This document shows positions 1-10,461 of a DNA stretch of 64,000 nucleotides, piece after piece. The position numbers were made by a program, and so were the translations under genes. Source of the stretch: Cordilura impudica (taxonomy: Eukaryota > Arthropoda > Insecta > Diptera > Scathophagidae); contig OY821519.1 of assembly GCA_963682025.1 (NCBI GenBank), positions 2,224,501 to 2,288,500 on the forward strand, in the 5' to 3' direction. The notes under the pieces are model-generated. The model made no database searches. It had not been told where the DNA came from and worked only from the letters and a program-made list of their open reading frames with translations. Each line of letters begins with the position of its first letter. The first letter of the stretch is position 1.

Positions 1-120
1 GTGTCCAAAAAGATGGAGCCACCTCTAAGAAATTTTTAAATTTCGGTGTGTTAATACACCAATTAAAATATTTACTTTACATTAGTTATAAATAGTGCAA
101 CAAGTCCAGATATTACTGTA

Positions 121-198
121 CACGTAAAACCGATGTGGAGGGTGCCAAAGATTCGATACAGCACAGCCAAATTTAACACTCTTACTTATATTTTTTTT
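121..198 (+). mobile_element. INE-2 3' end fragment
   Basis: A degenerate 3' end of the INE-2 family. The order GGAGGGTGCCAAAGATTCG, a weak AGCC-containing hairpin, then TTTAACACTCTTACTTA matches the end of the full copy at 56684-59646. No 5' part is visible, so the copy is truncated or begins before the window. Confidence 0.5.
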
Positions 199-225
199 TA
201 ATTTTAAGGCGAAACTAACAAAAAA

Positions 226-908
226 AAAATTATGTGAGTCCGATCACAGGGGAGATGTGTAAACATCTAGTAATTAAAGATTTTTTTATGTCACTTTTCT
301 AAAATCAAACAGAAAGCGTCATCATGTATCACTTCTAGCAGACAACTGCAGGGGCTCTGCTAATAAAAAAAAATATATATTATTATTTATTATTTCAACT
401 GGTTAATTTTTATTTATTCTTTTTTCATTTTCCAATTTTCATTTTTCATTTTTAATTTTTTATTTTTCATTTTTCATTTTTTATTTTTAATTTTTAATTT
501 TTAATTTTTAATTTTTAATTTTTAATTTTTAATTTTTAATTTTTAATTTTTTATTTTTTCTTTTTCATTTTTCATTTTTAATTTTTAATTTTTTATTTTT
601 ATATTTTTCATTTTTTATTTTCATTTTTTATTTTTCATTTTTAATTTTTTATTTTTTATTTTTCATTTTTTATTTTTCATTTTTCATTTTTTATTTTTCA
701 TTTTTCAGTTTTCATTTTGCATTTTTCAAAACGCTATTCGCTCCCTCATTTATCTCCAAATACCTCCTAATGATATCATGCCTTCATTTTATCTCCAAAC
801 ACGTCCTAATCTTTTCACCAGTACAATCGTACCTCACACAGTTTTTGTGATTGTCTTGTGAAATAGATTTTTATCCCCCTGAGACTATAGATGCTTAAAC
901 ATAAAAAA
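226..908 (+). mobile_element. TRB element copy 1 with heptamer core
   Basis: Opens with TATGTGAGTCCGATCACAGG followed by GATGTGTAAACATCT. It continues through the shared segment 'aaatcaaacagaaagcgtc' and the 'gcaggggctctgctaat' block, then a T-rich array, then a right part containing 'gtacaatcgtacctcacac'. It ends at the degenerate CCCCCTGAGACTATAGATG. The same order, forward or reversed, recurs at 3247, 24811, 26067, 30705 and 36751. No coding capacity or transposase is seen and the superfamily is unknown. Confidence 0.7.
407..728 (+). repeat. T-rich heptamer minisatellite (TTTTTCA/TTTTTAA)n
   Basis: Imperfect tandem array of about 7 bp units, mainly TTTTTAA and TTTTTCA with TTTTTTA variants. 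It forms the core of TRB copy 1. Confidence 0.9.
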
Positions 909-1346
909 TTCGGCCGTTAAATGAAATCAACTCATATCATACAACTGATAACCATTGACGTTGAAAAGTAAACCCAGGAATTAGAAACATTTTCAGTCAT
1001 TTAAAAAATGTAATCGGATCAAATTCATATTTCTTGATATTTGTGTCAGATTTTTTGGGGAAAAATTTAAAAAGCATGATTATTAACTTAAAATTTTTAT
1101 TTTAATTTTAATAATTTTTTTATTAAACTTATCCAAAACGAAAGCGTACGTAAGCATCTTCTATTATTAAATCTTACACTTCTCCCTTACGAGGAAGCAG
1201 GCTTGTAAGGCCGTTTAAAATCGAAAATTCATGCATAATGTCAGAAAAACTTCTGCCGCCTACCATGGGCTTATGGGCAGCTTATTGTTATGTTTTTATG
1301 TGTAGCACTTATACAGACTTGCTCAACACAATTACATTAATTATAA
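909..1346. other. AT-rich spacer, no feature recognised
   Basis: No coding, repeat-family or RNA signal recognised. It lies between a TRB and a HelN copy. Confidence 0.5.
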
Positions 1347-1816
1347 CCAGCAGATTCTAGCCCTCGAAATTTCAGTGCAAATTCTAGGAAATTTAAGTTT
1401 TTCATTTAAAAAAGACCCAAAGGTATGTTAATCAATTTTAGCCAATTTACAATTCAACACTTTTTATATATCGATTATTGTCGTTATTGGTTTGTGTCCA
1501 ATTATTGGTTTATGTCAAAAATTATTTTTCAATTCAACACAATTATTATTGTGAATGAAGAAAACAAACTCACAAACACATTAACAAATTTAATAAACAT
1601 ACACATAGCATTGTATCATTTTATGTATGTGTTAGTAGCAATTTTAAATGCATTTTACTCCAAAAAAAAAATGTTCCAGATGGTGCAAATCTGTAAATCT
1701 GGAGGGCAGCTAAAAATAAATACCTTTCAAATAAGATACGTTTGGTCAAAATCGGGAGAAAACTGTTTAACAAATAATCGGTCACAAGAAATCGCCTTAC
1801 CTATTAATATTACAGA
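1347..1816 (-). mobile_element. HelN non-autonomous Helitron copy 1
   Basis: Reverse-strand copy. On the minus strand it runs from TCTGTAATATTAATAGG to a degenerate CTGCTGG terminus (CTAG in other copies), with the CTCGAAATTTC sub-terminal hairpin sequence. It carries the extra ACAATAATTG/'tttatgtcaa' middle block also seen in the copy at 45226. Helitrons start TC and end CTRR and insert between A and T, which most family members here satisfy. The 131-residue open frame across it is not a gene. Confidence 0.75.
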
Positions 1817-3029
1817 TTAATAAAGTTTTTTAATAAAGCATTTAAAGAATAAAAATGACTGATTTCTTCAGATTTGTCATATGTGATGTGCAGATGTTCC
1901 GCTCCAAAAATAATAATTATTTGGCAATTATTGTTAATGCGTTTCAAGGCGGATGTGTTCGCAAAGATCCAAATAAATATAACCTGGGGAAAAAAACTCA
2001 AAAGAGTTATTTAATTTCAAACTTACAAATTGTTGCCCTTTCAAAATGTCAAATATGTACAGTTGTGTGAAAAAATATTTAGGAAAGTCATGTACAAGAT
2101 CAAAATTAGATGTGAAAATATGTAAAATGAGATATTTGGCGGTAAGTAACGGAATTAATTTTCTTATTGTAAGATCACTTGTTTGCGGCTGTGCGAATTA
2201 ATAAGGATATCGTGTCATTTCGAAAAATTAAAAAATAAGCACGGCTTACAACGCCTTATTACAACAGCAAAATTGACGTAGTAAAATAGTTTAAGCCCTG
2301 AAGATGTCAGCAAGTGCTTGACGAAACGTTGGCGTAAAATAAAAAACTGTGTTTTAATAAACTACGACCAAACAGTTTATAAAAAAAAAAAATTATTACA
2401 TTGGTCTACGAAACAAAAAATAAAAATAAAATGCTAGATATTAAAAGTGCTCTTTTGTATGTGAAAAGAAGGAAAAGTGCTATAAGTAGAAATTTTAAAT
2501 AAATATATGTATATATTTTATTTTTCTTTTATTGACTTCACAAAATATAATGATGGTGTCAGAGACACTCGGAAGTCTCAAAAACAATATTGTAAAAGGG
2601 TGTTAAAACCAAATATTACACCTGCAAAATTTCACCTTTTACTCTTCCAAACAGATAATAATCAACAATCCGCAAACTATTTACTCGAGAAAACCTTAAA
2701 CTCAAATCTCTAGAAATACAGACAGAAAACGGATTCGTAGTGGCAACCGAATTTTTGTAGTCATATGTACTATCATTAGATTCTGTCGTGATTACTCAAT
2801 TTTATTTCGTAGGGTCGAATAGAGCGAACGTCCTTCAATTTCTCTTTCTATTTGAAGCATTCATCGCCTACACAGACAGTTAATCTTACTAAATTAGAAA
2901 TGGATAAACAAATTTTATATTTGTTAATTTCTGCACCAATATTCGTTAATAATGTAACTTCACTGGTACAACTTAGGGAGTGGAAACAAAATTGTATAAG
3001 CTGTTTTCGTAGAGAATGTGAAGTAGCCA
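1817..3029. other. AT-rich region with one retroelement-like 3' motif
   Basis: Apart from the motif at 2290-2375 (listed separately) I see no supported gene. Short open frames around 1855-2070, 2507-2713 and 2852-3055 show no recognisable domain, and both strands are open at the last of these. Confidence 0.4.
2290..2375 (+). repeat. Possible Penelope-like retroelement 3' remnant with hammerhead-like core
   Basis: Contains CCCTGAAGATG, a short stem-loop (GTCAGC-AAGT-GCTTGAC), then GAAACGTTGGCGTA. CTGANGA plus GAAA is the hammerhead ribozyme core, and ACG-TTGG-CGTA can form a very short stem III followed by a GUA triplet, as known in Penelope-like elements. An extra base precedes stem II and stem I does not pair, so this is at best degenerate. 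The similarity is from memory of the family. Confidence 0.35.
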
Positions 3030-3205
3030 ATGCGTTTAGAGACCCTATCTCTTAGGTTCAACTAATTAGATTTAGGTAATAAGCATAAACTAAATTTGAG
3101 TGGCTACAATGCCACTCGGACATGAAAAAGTTCATATTGGATGCTATATTTATATGGGGACTAGATCGAAAAATTGACCGGTCCTGACCAAAATATTAAA
3201 ATTTT
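3030..3205 (-). mobile_element. INE-A fragment
   Basis: Reverse-orientation internal piece of INE-A. It starts at 'tgcgtttagagaccctatctc' and passes through 'gaaaaagttcatattggatgc' to 'tcctgaccaaaat'. Both termini are missing. It abuts the truncated left arm of the PAL element at about 3209. Confidence 0.75.
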
Positions 3206-3373
3206 GAGGGGTACCCATATCGATTTCATTCAATTTAAGACAAAAAAAAATCATGTGAGTCCGATCGCAGAGGAGATGTGTAAACATCTAGTAATTAAAG
3301 ATTTTTTTATAGCACTTACTTAAAATCAAACAGAAAGCGTATCACTTATTATTATTTATTATTTAAACCGGGT

Positions 3374-3558
3374 AATTTTTAATTTTTAATTTTTCGTTTT
3401 TCATTTTAAATTTTTTTTTTTAATTTTTCATTTTTTATTTTTAATTTTTAATTTTTTAATTTTAATATTTAATTTTTAATTTTTTTCTTCATTTTTCATT
3501 TTCCAATTTTTTTTTTTTTTTTTTTATTTTTCATTTTTTATTTTTAAATTTTCATTTT
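3374..3558 (+). repeat. T-rich heptamer array, first part of TRB copy 2 core
   Basis: Imperfect TTTTTAA/TTTTTCA units with a pure T run, interrupted on the right by INE-A. Confidence 0.85.
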
Positions 3559-4357
3559 TATACCCTATACCACTATGTGGTTTGGGTATAATGACTTTGT
3601 GCTGATGTTTTTAACAACCAAAAATACTTGACCTACACCCATCTTTAATTATACCGATCGAATCAGAATCACTATCTGATTCGATTTAACGATGTCCGTC
3701 CGTCCGTCCGTCCGTCTGTGTGTCCATGTAAAGCTTGTAATCAAACTGCAGGTCGCAAATATGAATATATTTTGACGAAATTCGGTATTTGATCCTTTAT
3801 CGGCCATGGGATGAAAGCTGTTGAAATTGGCGAGAATCGGTCCATGTAGAGACCTAGCCCCCATACAAATGACCCTTATGAAATCAACAGATATTGCCAT
3901 AAGATCCAAATTATCATACAAATCTTAGTCAAATTGCGTTTGTATGTATATATTACATCCATTAATCAGTAGTCCAAAAATGACCCCTATTGGACAACTC
4001 TTTGTCATAGGCCCCATATAGAGCTGCTTCCCGATCTTCACTTAAATCTATCAAAAAACAAAAATATTGCACTGATTCTTCTCAAATTTTGTTTGTATAT
4101 ATTTTTGCAAAATACAAGAGACTTCACCAAACATGGTCAGGATCAGTCCATTTTTGGGCCTAGTCCCCATATAGATATAGCATCCGATATGAACTTTTTC
4201 ATATCTGCAGCTGAAAAAATTAATAAAAAGCCCACTCAAATTTGGTTTATGCTAATTTTCTATATCCAGTTAGTTGGGCCTGAGAGATAGGGTCTCTAAA
4301 CGCATGGTATAGGGTATCGTATAGTCGGTCTAGACCGTCTATAATTTTCTTACTTGT
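3559..4357 (+). mobile_element. INE-A copy 1 (DINE-1/Helentron-like), full length
   Basis: The 5' end is TATACCCTATACCAC facing GTGGTTTGGGTATA, a terminal hairpin. A (CCGT)n run near 3695-3715 follows. The 3' end has a GTCGGTCTAGACCG palindrome and then TTTCTTACTTGTTT. This plan (TATACCC hairpin at the 5' end, Tyr-rich fly-type middle with CCGTCCGT, 3' stem-loop, then CTTGTTT) matches Drosophila INE-1/DINE-1, which are non-autonomous Helentrons. Sequence identity to that family is not claimed. Open frames on either strand are repeat-derived. Confidence 0.85.
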
Positions 4358-4877
4358 TTATTTTGCATTTTTTATTTTTCATTTTTTATTTTTTATTTTC
4401 ATTTTTTGTTTTTCATTTTTCATTTTTCATTTTTCATTTTAATTTTTCATTTTTAATTTTTTATTTTTCATTTTCCATTTTTAATTTTTTTCTTTCATTT
4501 TTCATGTTTCGTTTGTCATTTTTAATTTTTTATTTTTCATTTTTTATTTTTCGTTTTTCATTTTTCATTTTTTATTTTTTATTTTTAATTTATTTTTCAT
4601 TATTCATTTTTATTTTTCATTTCTCATTTTTCATTTTTTATTTTTCATTTTTAATTTTTTCATTTTTTTTGCATTTTTCATTATTCATTTTTAATTTCTT
4701 ATTTTTCATTTTTCATTTTTAATTTTTTTTCATTTTTTATTTTTCATTTTTTTTTTCATTTTACATTTTTTTTTTTATTTTTCATTTTTTATTTTTCATT
4801 TTTCATTTTTCATTTTTCATTTTTTATTTTTCATTTCTATTCTTTTTTTCAATTTTTATTTTTCATTTTTAATTTTC
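4358..4877 (+). repeat. T-rich heptamer array, second part of TRB copy 2 core
   Basis: Mostly TTTTTCA units with TTTTTTA variants. The 122-residue Phe/Ile/His-rich open frame at 4354-4722 is a translation of this array. Confidence 0.9.
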
Positions 4878-5499
4878 AACACAATCACATTTTGTCTTAC
4901 GACTCACATGTTACGCTTACGTGTTACGCTGTTTTTTTAAATTTACCCCCTGCGAGTATAGATGTTTACACATCAAAATTTGTTTTTTTTTTTCTTTACT
5001 CTTTGAATTAACAAGTATATAAAACGGAATTTTGGACATAAATTGAATGAAATCGATATACTTAGGTCGTATATGGCAACCCCACATAATTTTCAGCGCT
5101 GAATATTTTGGGCTATTTTAAATATGGGAAGTCAAAGATTCATCGATTTGTGCAATAATTTCATCAATTTTCACAAAAAAGGTGAAAAAAAAACACAACA
5201 GTGCACGAAAACGCCCCCCGGCGGCTGTTAAAAATAAAACTAAAATTGAAAAATGGATTTTCCGACCCAAAGAACCATGAGTATACACATTTTCAATAAT
5301 TTGTTTTACATTTAAATGAGTATTATGGAAAATATATTGAAAATATATTGTGGCAGGCTCGATTCTGGATTTTGAAGGTATAGGTCCTGGGGCAAATTTA
5401 CTTGTTATGGCCCCTAGTACCAGAATCGCAATGAACACATGGAGTAAAAATAATTGAGCCACCCTAGGGTGTACGCATGTTGTCTAAGAAGAACGTACA

Positions 5500-5789
5500 A
5501 AAAAGATTAATATTTGATGAAAAACATGTCAACTGGCCCATAGAAATATGACATTATATTAAGAAGTGGTTTAAGGAAAATAGTGGTCACCACAATCCCC
5601 AGATCTTAATCTAATTAAAAATTTTTGGAATAAGTAAGGACATCAGTTAGAGGAAAGTATCCAACCAACAGTGATGAGCTTTGGCAAATTATTATGGCTG
5701 CGTGGAACTCGAAACTGGTTGACTCAATGCTTAGACGATGCCGTGAAGTCTTGAGCAACAATGGACAAACTATTAACGTATTGAAATAG
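5500..5789 (+). pseudogene. Tc1-like transposase C-terminal relic
   Basis: Reading across frames gives the end of a Tc1/mariner transposase. KKWFKENSGHHNPQ-like sequence comes first, then a degraded P(D)LN-type motif near 5600. A clean frame then gives SDELWQIIMAAWNSKLVDSM and LRRCREVLSNNGQTINVLK, ending in a stop near 5789. Intact family members are about 340 residues; only about 90 are recognisable here, with frameshifts. The first two catalytic Asp positions are absent. The 3' trailer runs into the AT-rich spacer at 5790. Confidence 0.7.
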
Positions 5790-6430
5790 CAACTAGTACA
5801 AATTTATTTTGCTTTGCCTTTTTTTAAATTTTTTCTAAAACCAGAAGTGTCCTTATTTTTTATCCCAATAAAATTATATATTTTCTATATAAATTAATAA
5901 ATAATATTTTTTTTTTTGTAGATTATAACAGCCGTTCATAAAAAAAATCTTAAAAAATCTTAAGCATTTCAAATCTAAAAAAGGTTTTTTAAAAATTCGT
6001 ATTCATAATCATAAGTAACAAACGTTTTAACCTTTCATTAAACTCTATGATGGCAACACTACATTTTTTATTTGTCACTTGAGTCGTAATGATGCAAAGC
6101 CATGGTTATTAATTCATACAGTATTCGTATCTATATTTTTTTTTACTTGTTTGAGAATATTATGGTTTTTATAGAAAAAAAAATTAATGATAAACTTGTC
6201 TGTTAAATAGATAAAGAAAAACATTCAAAACAAAATAATAGGTAGATAAATAATTTAGGTGGTGATTTTATTGCAGATTAAAAAAGTATTCAAATAACCA
6301 GTTTTATTTATTTATTTATTTTTTTTTTTTTTTGATAGTTTACACACCACTAGTTTGGTTTGTTCTATTATCATTGCAAATTAAAAATATTCCTTTTAAT
6401 ACAGTGGACTTAATTAAGTTATTTTAATAA
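5790..6430. other. AT-rich spacer
   Basis: May include the 3' untranslated and terminal part of the Tc1 relic. I could not identify a terminal repeat, and no other feature is seen. Confidence 0.4.
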
Positions 6431-6806
6431 TCTATAATATTAATAGGCTAGGCGATTTCTTTTGACCGATGTTTTGTTCTACCGTTTTATCCCGATTTTG
6501 ATTACAGATATATTATTTGAAAGGTATTTCTTTTTAGCCGTTTTGCAGATTTACAGATTTTTTAAGTTTTTCCTTTGTTTTGAGTAAATTGCATTTAAGT
6601 TGCTACCAACACATACATAAAATTATACAATGCTATGTGTGTGTTTATTAAATTTGTTAATGTGTTTGTAATAAAAATGGGTTTGTATTTTGTGTTGATT
6701 TGTGAATTGGCTATAATTGATTAGCATACTTTTAGGGTCTTTATTTAATAAAAAAATAAAATTTCCTAGAATTTGCACTCGAATGTCGAGGGCTGGAATC
6801 TGCTAG
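6431..6806 (+). mobile_element. HelN copy 2
   Basis: Begins TCTATAATATTAATAGGC after A and ends GGGCTGGAATCTGCTAG before T, with a CTCGAATGTCGAG hairpin about 15 bp from the end. These are the hallmarks of a non-autonomous Helitron; no coding sequence. Confidence 0.85.
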
Positions 6807-7068
6807 TTTGTATAATTACTTTGATTGATATGGATAACAAAGAGCTGTCTCAGCGCAAGTGTTCCTTATCCGAAATAGCAAACGGATCGCTCCTTTTGTT
6901 GTAAATTTTCTTATGACGATCATTTTACTATTTTCTTTAGTAAGCAAAATACAATTAAAATATAAAATTTTTTCAATCACAACAGTTTTTACCAATTCTA
7001 TTAATCAAATATAGTGTGTCCATTATTTATTAAAAAATCAACTAACTTCTTTCGATTGAATTACAAAT

Positions 7069-7788
7069 CTGTGGTTTTCTAGAATAACCGCGTATGTCAT
7101 AAAATCAAAGTGTTCAGGGGAGCCAAAAAAAAGTTTTGTTTGAAATTATGGGCTCGATATAAAGCTTTTAGAGCTTTTTTTAACAGTCCTGTAGATATGG
7201 GCAATAAATACTTTATATAAAACTTTGAGTCAAAAATCTTAAGAGGAATAGATCCTAGAGAAGGATGAAAAAAACAATATATAAATTACACTTAAAGTGT
7301 GTGCAGATAAATAACTTATGTCGACAAATGTCGTTTTCTTTGAAAAAGAAAACTACCAGTGCAACTACACACTTAAACATAAGTTGTTGTTGCTTGAAAA
7401 AAATTTTTTTTTCGTCAACAGAAAGTTAACGGGACTAAGGATGAGAATATAACAACGTATTAAGAATAATAGTGACAACAAATAACAGAAATAAACACAC
7501 AAGTTTTTATAAGTGGTTATAAACTGAAAACTAATCCAAAATTATTTTGCATTTTTTTCATTAATAACAACGTATGTCGCTATGTGTCGTTTTCTGAGAA
7601 AATTATTTATCAGCGATAAAACGTAGGGTGACATACGTCGATAGTGCTGCAAATTAATTTAGTAAACATTTAAGTTACGTCGTTATTGAAAGAAAAAACT
7701 CAGAAACGGCGTTAAAAATTAATATATTTGGCATCGTTAACTCAAAACTGACAAAAATTGACATACGCGGTTATTCCAGAAAACACAG
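7069..7788 (+). mobile_element. CTM MITE copy 1
   Basis: The terminal inverted repeat reads CTGTGGTTTTCTAGAATAAC at the left and GTTATTCCAGAAAACACAG at the right, extending inward through CGCGTATGTC. Size is 720 bp with no transposase. The interior carries repeated TATGTCGACA, ACGTATGTC and CATACGTCGA motifs. The flanks AAAT and AAAA are only a partial target duplication. Confidence 0.85.
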
Positions 7789-8039
7789 AAAAGTCATTTT
7801 AAAATAGGGTCGAACCAATATTAAAATTCTTTTATTTACACAAGGTTTAAAATCTTATCCATTTTGGTTTAAAATGGATTTAAAATGCTGTTTAAAATTT
7901 TTATGAATACAATAAGTTCTATTAACTAGCGGCAATTCCCTCATAATCTTGCTTTTGCATCAAATGTATGTCTTGCATATTATAGTCCCTATTATTTTTC
8001 ACATAACTCTACTTATATACATATGCGAGTATAATCCAA

Positions 8040-8406
8040 TCTATAATATCAATAGGCTAGGCGATTTCTTGTGACCGATGTTTTGTTCTACCGTTTTATC
8101 CCGATTTTGACCAAATGTATATTATTTGAAAAGTATTTCTTCTTAGCCGTTTTGCAGATTTACAGATTTTTAAATTTGTTCCTTTATTTTGAGGAAATTG
8201 CATTTAAAGTTGCTACTAGCAAATACATAAAATTACACATATGCTATGTGTGTTTTATTAAATTTGTTAATGTATTTGTTAATGAGTTTGTTATCTTCAT
8301 TCACGATAATAATAAACCATAAATGTGTTGGTTTATGAATTTTCTGAGCAGAAAAATAAAGCTGCCTAGAAATTGCACTCGAATTTCGAGCGCTGGAATC
8401 TGCTAG
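8040..8406 (+). mobile_element. HelN copy 3
   Basis: Full-length: TCTATAATATCAATAGGC to CGCTGGAATCTGCTAG, with a perfect CTCGAATTTCGAG hairpin near the 3' end, and flanked by A and T. The 83-residue open frame over it is incidental. Confidence 0.85.
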
Positions 8407-9389
8407 TACATATAAGAACTACTTGGAGCACCTTTCACAATTTAATTTTAGTTATTTTTCATTTGCCTCTTTAATTCTGTTTAAGATGTTTCATAGCAAA
8501 AGATTATATTTATTTTATCATGACATATCTATCCTTACACACGGTGTGGTCAAAACAACATAAAACTTTCGCTTTATCTTCGCTTTGTATGCCCTCATCT
8601 TGACATTTGATGCTGAACAACTCATAAGCTTGATGTAACAATTTGGGTGTTGGACACAAATACCTGTCGTTACTTACATTCGTGGTTCTGCTGGATGTTT
8701 AGACGACTTATTTAATAACGTTTAAGTAGTTAGAAGTCGCTGCTAGCTACTTCAGAATGCACGTTATTATTAAGCGGTGAGGATATATCACGATGAACAA
8801 TTTTTAGCCAACTTGACAACATAAAGAACACCAAAGAACGCAATATAGCCGACAAAAAGCGAGTTCAACTACCACACAGTGAACAAAAACAAAAAGGTAA
8901 AATAAACAACAACAACAACAACAACAGCAAAACAATGAAAGAGAAACATTTTTAATATATGATGATGATAATAATGATGATGCTAAATAATACTCGTACC
9001 AAGCAATAATATATAACAAAAACAAAAACAAAATATAAATAAAAGAAAAATAAAAATAAAAAATAAAACTGCACTCTTACTAACTGAAGACAAACCCGAT
9101 CAACGATTCAGATATTCATTAATTTAGTTGGAAAAAAAAACAACAACAACAACAACGACGACGACGACGAACAAACTACAATATAAATAATAAATATAAA
9201 AATAAATAAAAAATTATTGTGTATAAAATAAATAAATATACAGACATACCGACATAAATTTATACTCACAAGACGATGTGTGTGATGTATTTTTGTGTAC
9301 ACGAGCAAGAAGATGAGGAGAAAAAGATCTACTTATAAAAAGTATACATTGTTATGATTATTATTTCTTTTATTGATGTTATTGCTGTT

Positions 9390-9421
<32 letters not shown>

Positions 9422-9652
9422 TTTTCTTGTTGTTTTGCTGTAGCGGAGGTATTTGTAGTGGTAGTGGTGTGCTGGCTGTAATTTATAATTTTTTATAACG
9501 ATGTATCAGCTTTAAAAAGGGAACGCAACTGTGCACTGTGGTGTGACGGGGCAAATTAACAAAAAACTGACTATCATACGTTAATGATTTAACAAAATGT
9601 ATCTATCGGCTACAGCTGAAGAACAAAGTAAACAAAAAAAAATCCAAACAAA
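8407..9652. other. Single-copy-looking intergenic DNA with microsatellites
   Basis: No match to the repeat families in this window. It holds (CAA)n near 8906-8928, GATGAT near 8960-8985, (CAA)n(CGA)n near 9140-9172, an uninterrupted T tract at about 9388-9420, and 'gtagtggtagtgg' near 9454. Possible host regulatory DNA (inference). No exon is supported. Confidence 0.45.
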
Positions 9653-9892
9653 CAGATCCAAACAAAACATATACATACATATTATTTTACGTAACAAATA
9701 TTTCATCACTGTGCTATTTTCTTAATCGCAACTGTATGTACTATATAAAATATATAAAATTTTGAAAAAATAATTTTTCAAAAAGTTAAGTTCTTAGCCA
9801 GTTTACAAGTTCTATTTGAAAACATTTTAAGAATTTTATCGACCATAAGAAGTTCTAGTTCTGCCTGGTTATTTTTTCTTAAATTTTATTTT
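9653..9892 (+). repeat. Direct duplication, left copy
   Basis: About 240 bp starting CAGATCCAAACAAAACATA and ending 'cttaaattttatttt', repeated with small differences at 10220-10461. The right edge coincides with the tail of the SINE. Confidence 0.9.
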
Positions 9893-10075
9893 TTATTTAA
9901 TTATATTAATTACAATGCAAAGTAAATTTTTATTCCAATTTGGGTCCAGGGATAAGCCGGGTGACAAAGACCATTTGGCTGGTTTTTGCAGCGACAGACC
10001 AAAACCTCTAGTGGGAATCGAACCCACGACCCCCGCATGATAGGCGAGCACGCTACCTACTCACCTACCGGTGCT
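9893..10075 (-). mobile_element. tRNA-derived SINE
   Basis: The minus strand begins AGCACCGGTAGGTGAGTAGG (A box near 10056-10067) and has B box GGTTCGATTCC at 10014-10024, an ideal RNA polymerase III internal promoter. A non-tRNA body follows ('ggttttggtctgtcgctgc' and 'cttatccctggacccaaattgg'), then an AT-rich tail. The tRNA-like head lacks a convincing acceptor stem closure and is fused to the body, so it is a SINE rather than a tRNA gene. Confidence 0.8.
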
Positions 10076-10219
10076 ACATAAAAAAGCGATTTGTTGGAAA
10101 TGTGGCGAAAAAAATGCACAAAAAAGGAAAAATTTAATACCGTTTTCAAACATGTAGTAAGCAAAATCAGAATAAATTAAATTTCGGATGAAAAGGAGAA
10201 ACACATAAACCAAACAATA

Positions 10220-10461
10220 CAGATCCAAACAAAACATATACATACATAATATTTTACGTAGCATATATTTCATCACTGTGCTATTTTCTTAATCGAAATG
10301 TATGTACTATATAAAATAATATATAAAATTTTTAAAAAATAATTTTTCAAAAAATTAAGTTCTTAGCAAGTTTACAAGTTCTTTTTGCAAATATTTCAAG
10401 AATTATATCGACCATAAGAAGTTCTATTCTGTCTGGTTTTTTTTTTCTTAAATTTTATTTT
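10220..10461 (+). repeat. Direct duplication, right copy
   Basis: Second copy of the 9653-9892 segment with scattered substitutions and small indels. The 144 bp between the SINE head and this copy are not duplicated. Confidence 0.9.

Larger units (their letters stand above)
3247..4977 (+). mobile_element. TRB element copy 2, nested in PAL and containing INE-A
   Basis: Left end ATCATGTGAGTCCGATCGCAG. Right end 'taccccctgcgagtatagatg' plus TTTACACATC. The core is a T-rich heptamer array split by the INE-A copy at 3559-4357. Confidence 0.8.
3209..5466 (+). mobile_element. PAL foldback element copy 1, interrupted and left-truncated
   Basis: The left piece, 3209-3246, has GGGTACCCATATCGATTTCA. 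The right piece, about 4978-5466, continues with CTTTACTCTTTGAATTAAC, the 'cagcgctgaatattttgggc' block and the terminus ATAATTGAGCCACCCT. In the uninterrupted copies (19899-20812 and around 45000-45163) these pieces adjoin, so the TRB at 3247-4977 inserted into the PAL centre. The 114-residue minus-strand open frame at 5118-5462 is arm sequence, not a gene. Confidence 0.8.

Noticed and set aside
1425..1820. 131-residue open frame
   Set aside because: Lies across HelN copy 1; sister copies lack it and the composition is that of AT-rich DNA.
10004..10075. tRNA gene
   Set aside because: A and B boxes are good, but the sequence runs on into a SINE body and tail and the acceptor stem does not close.
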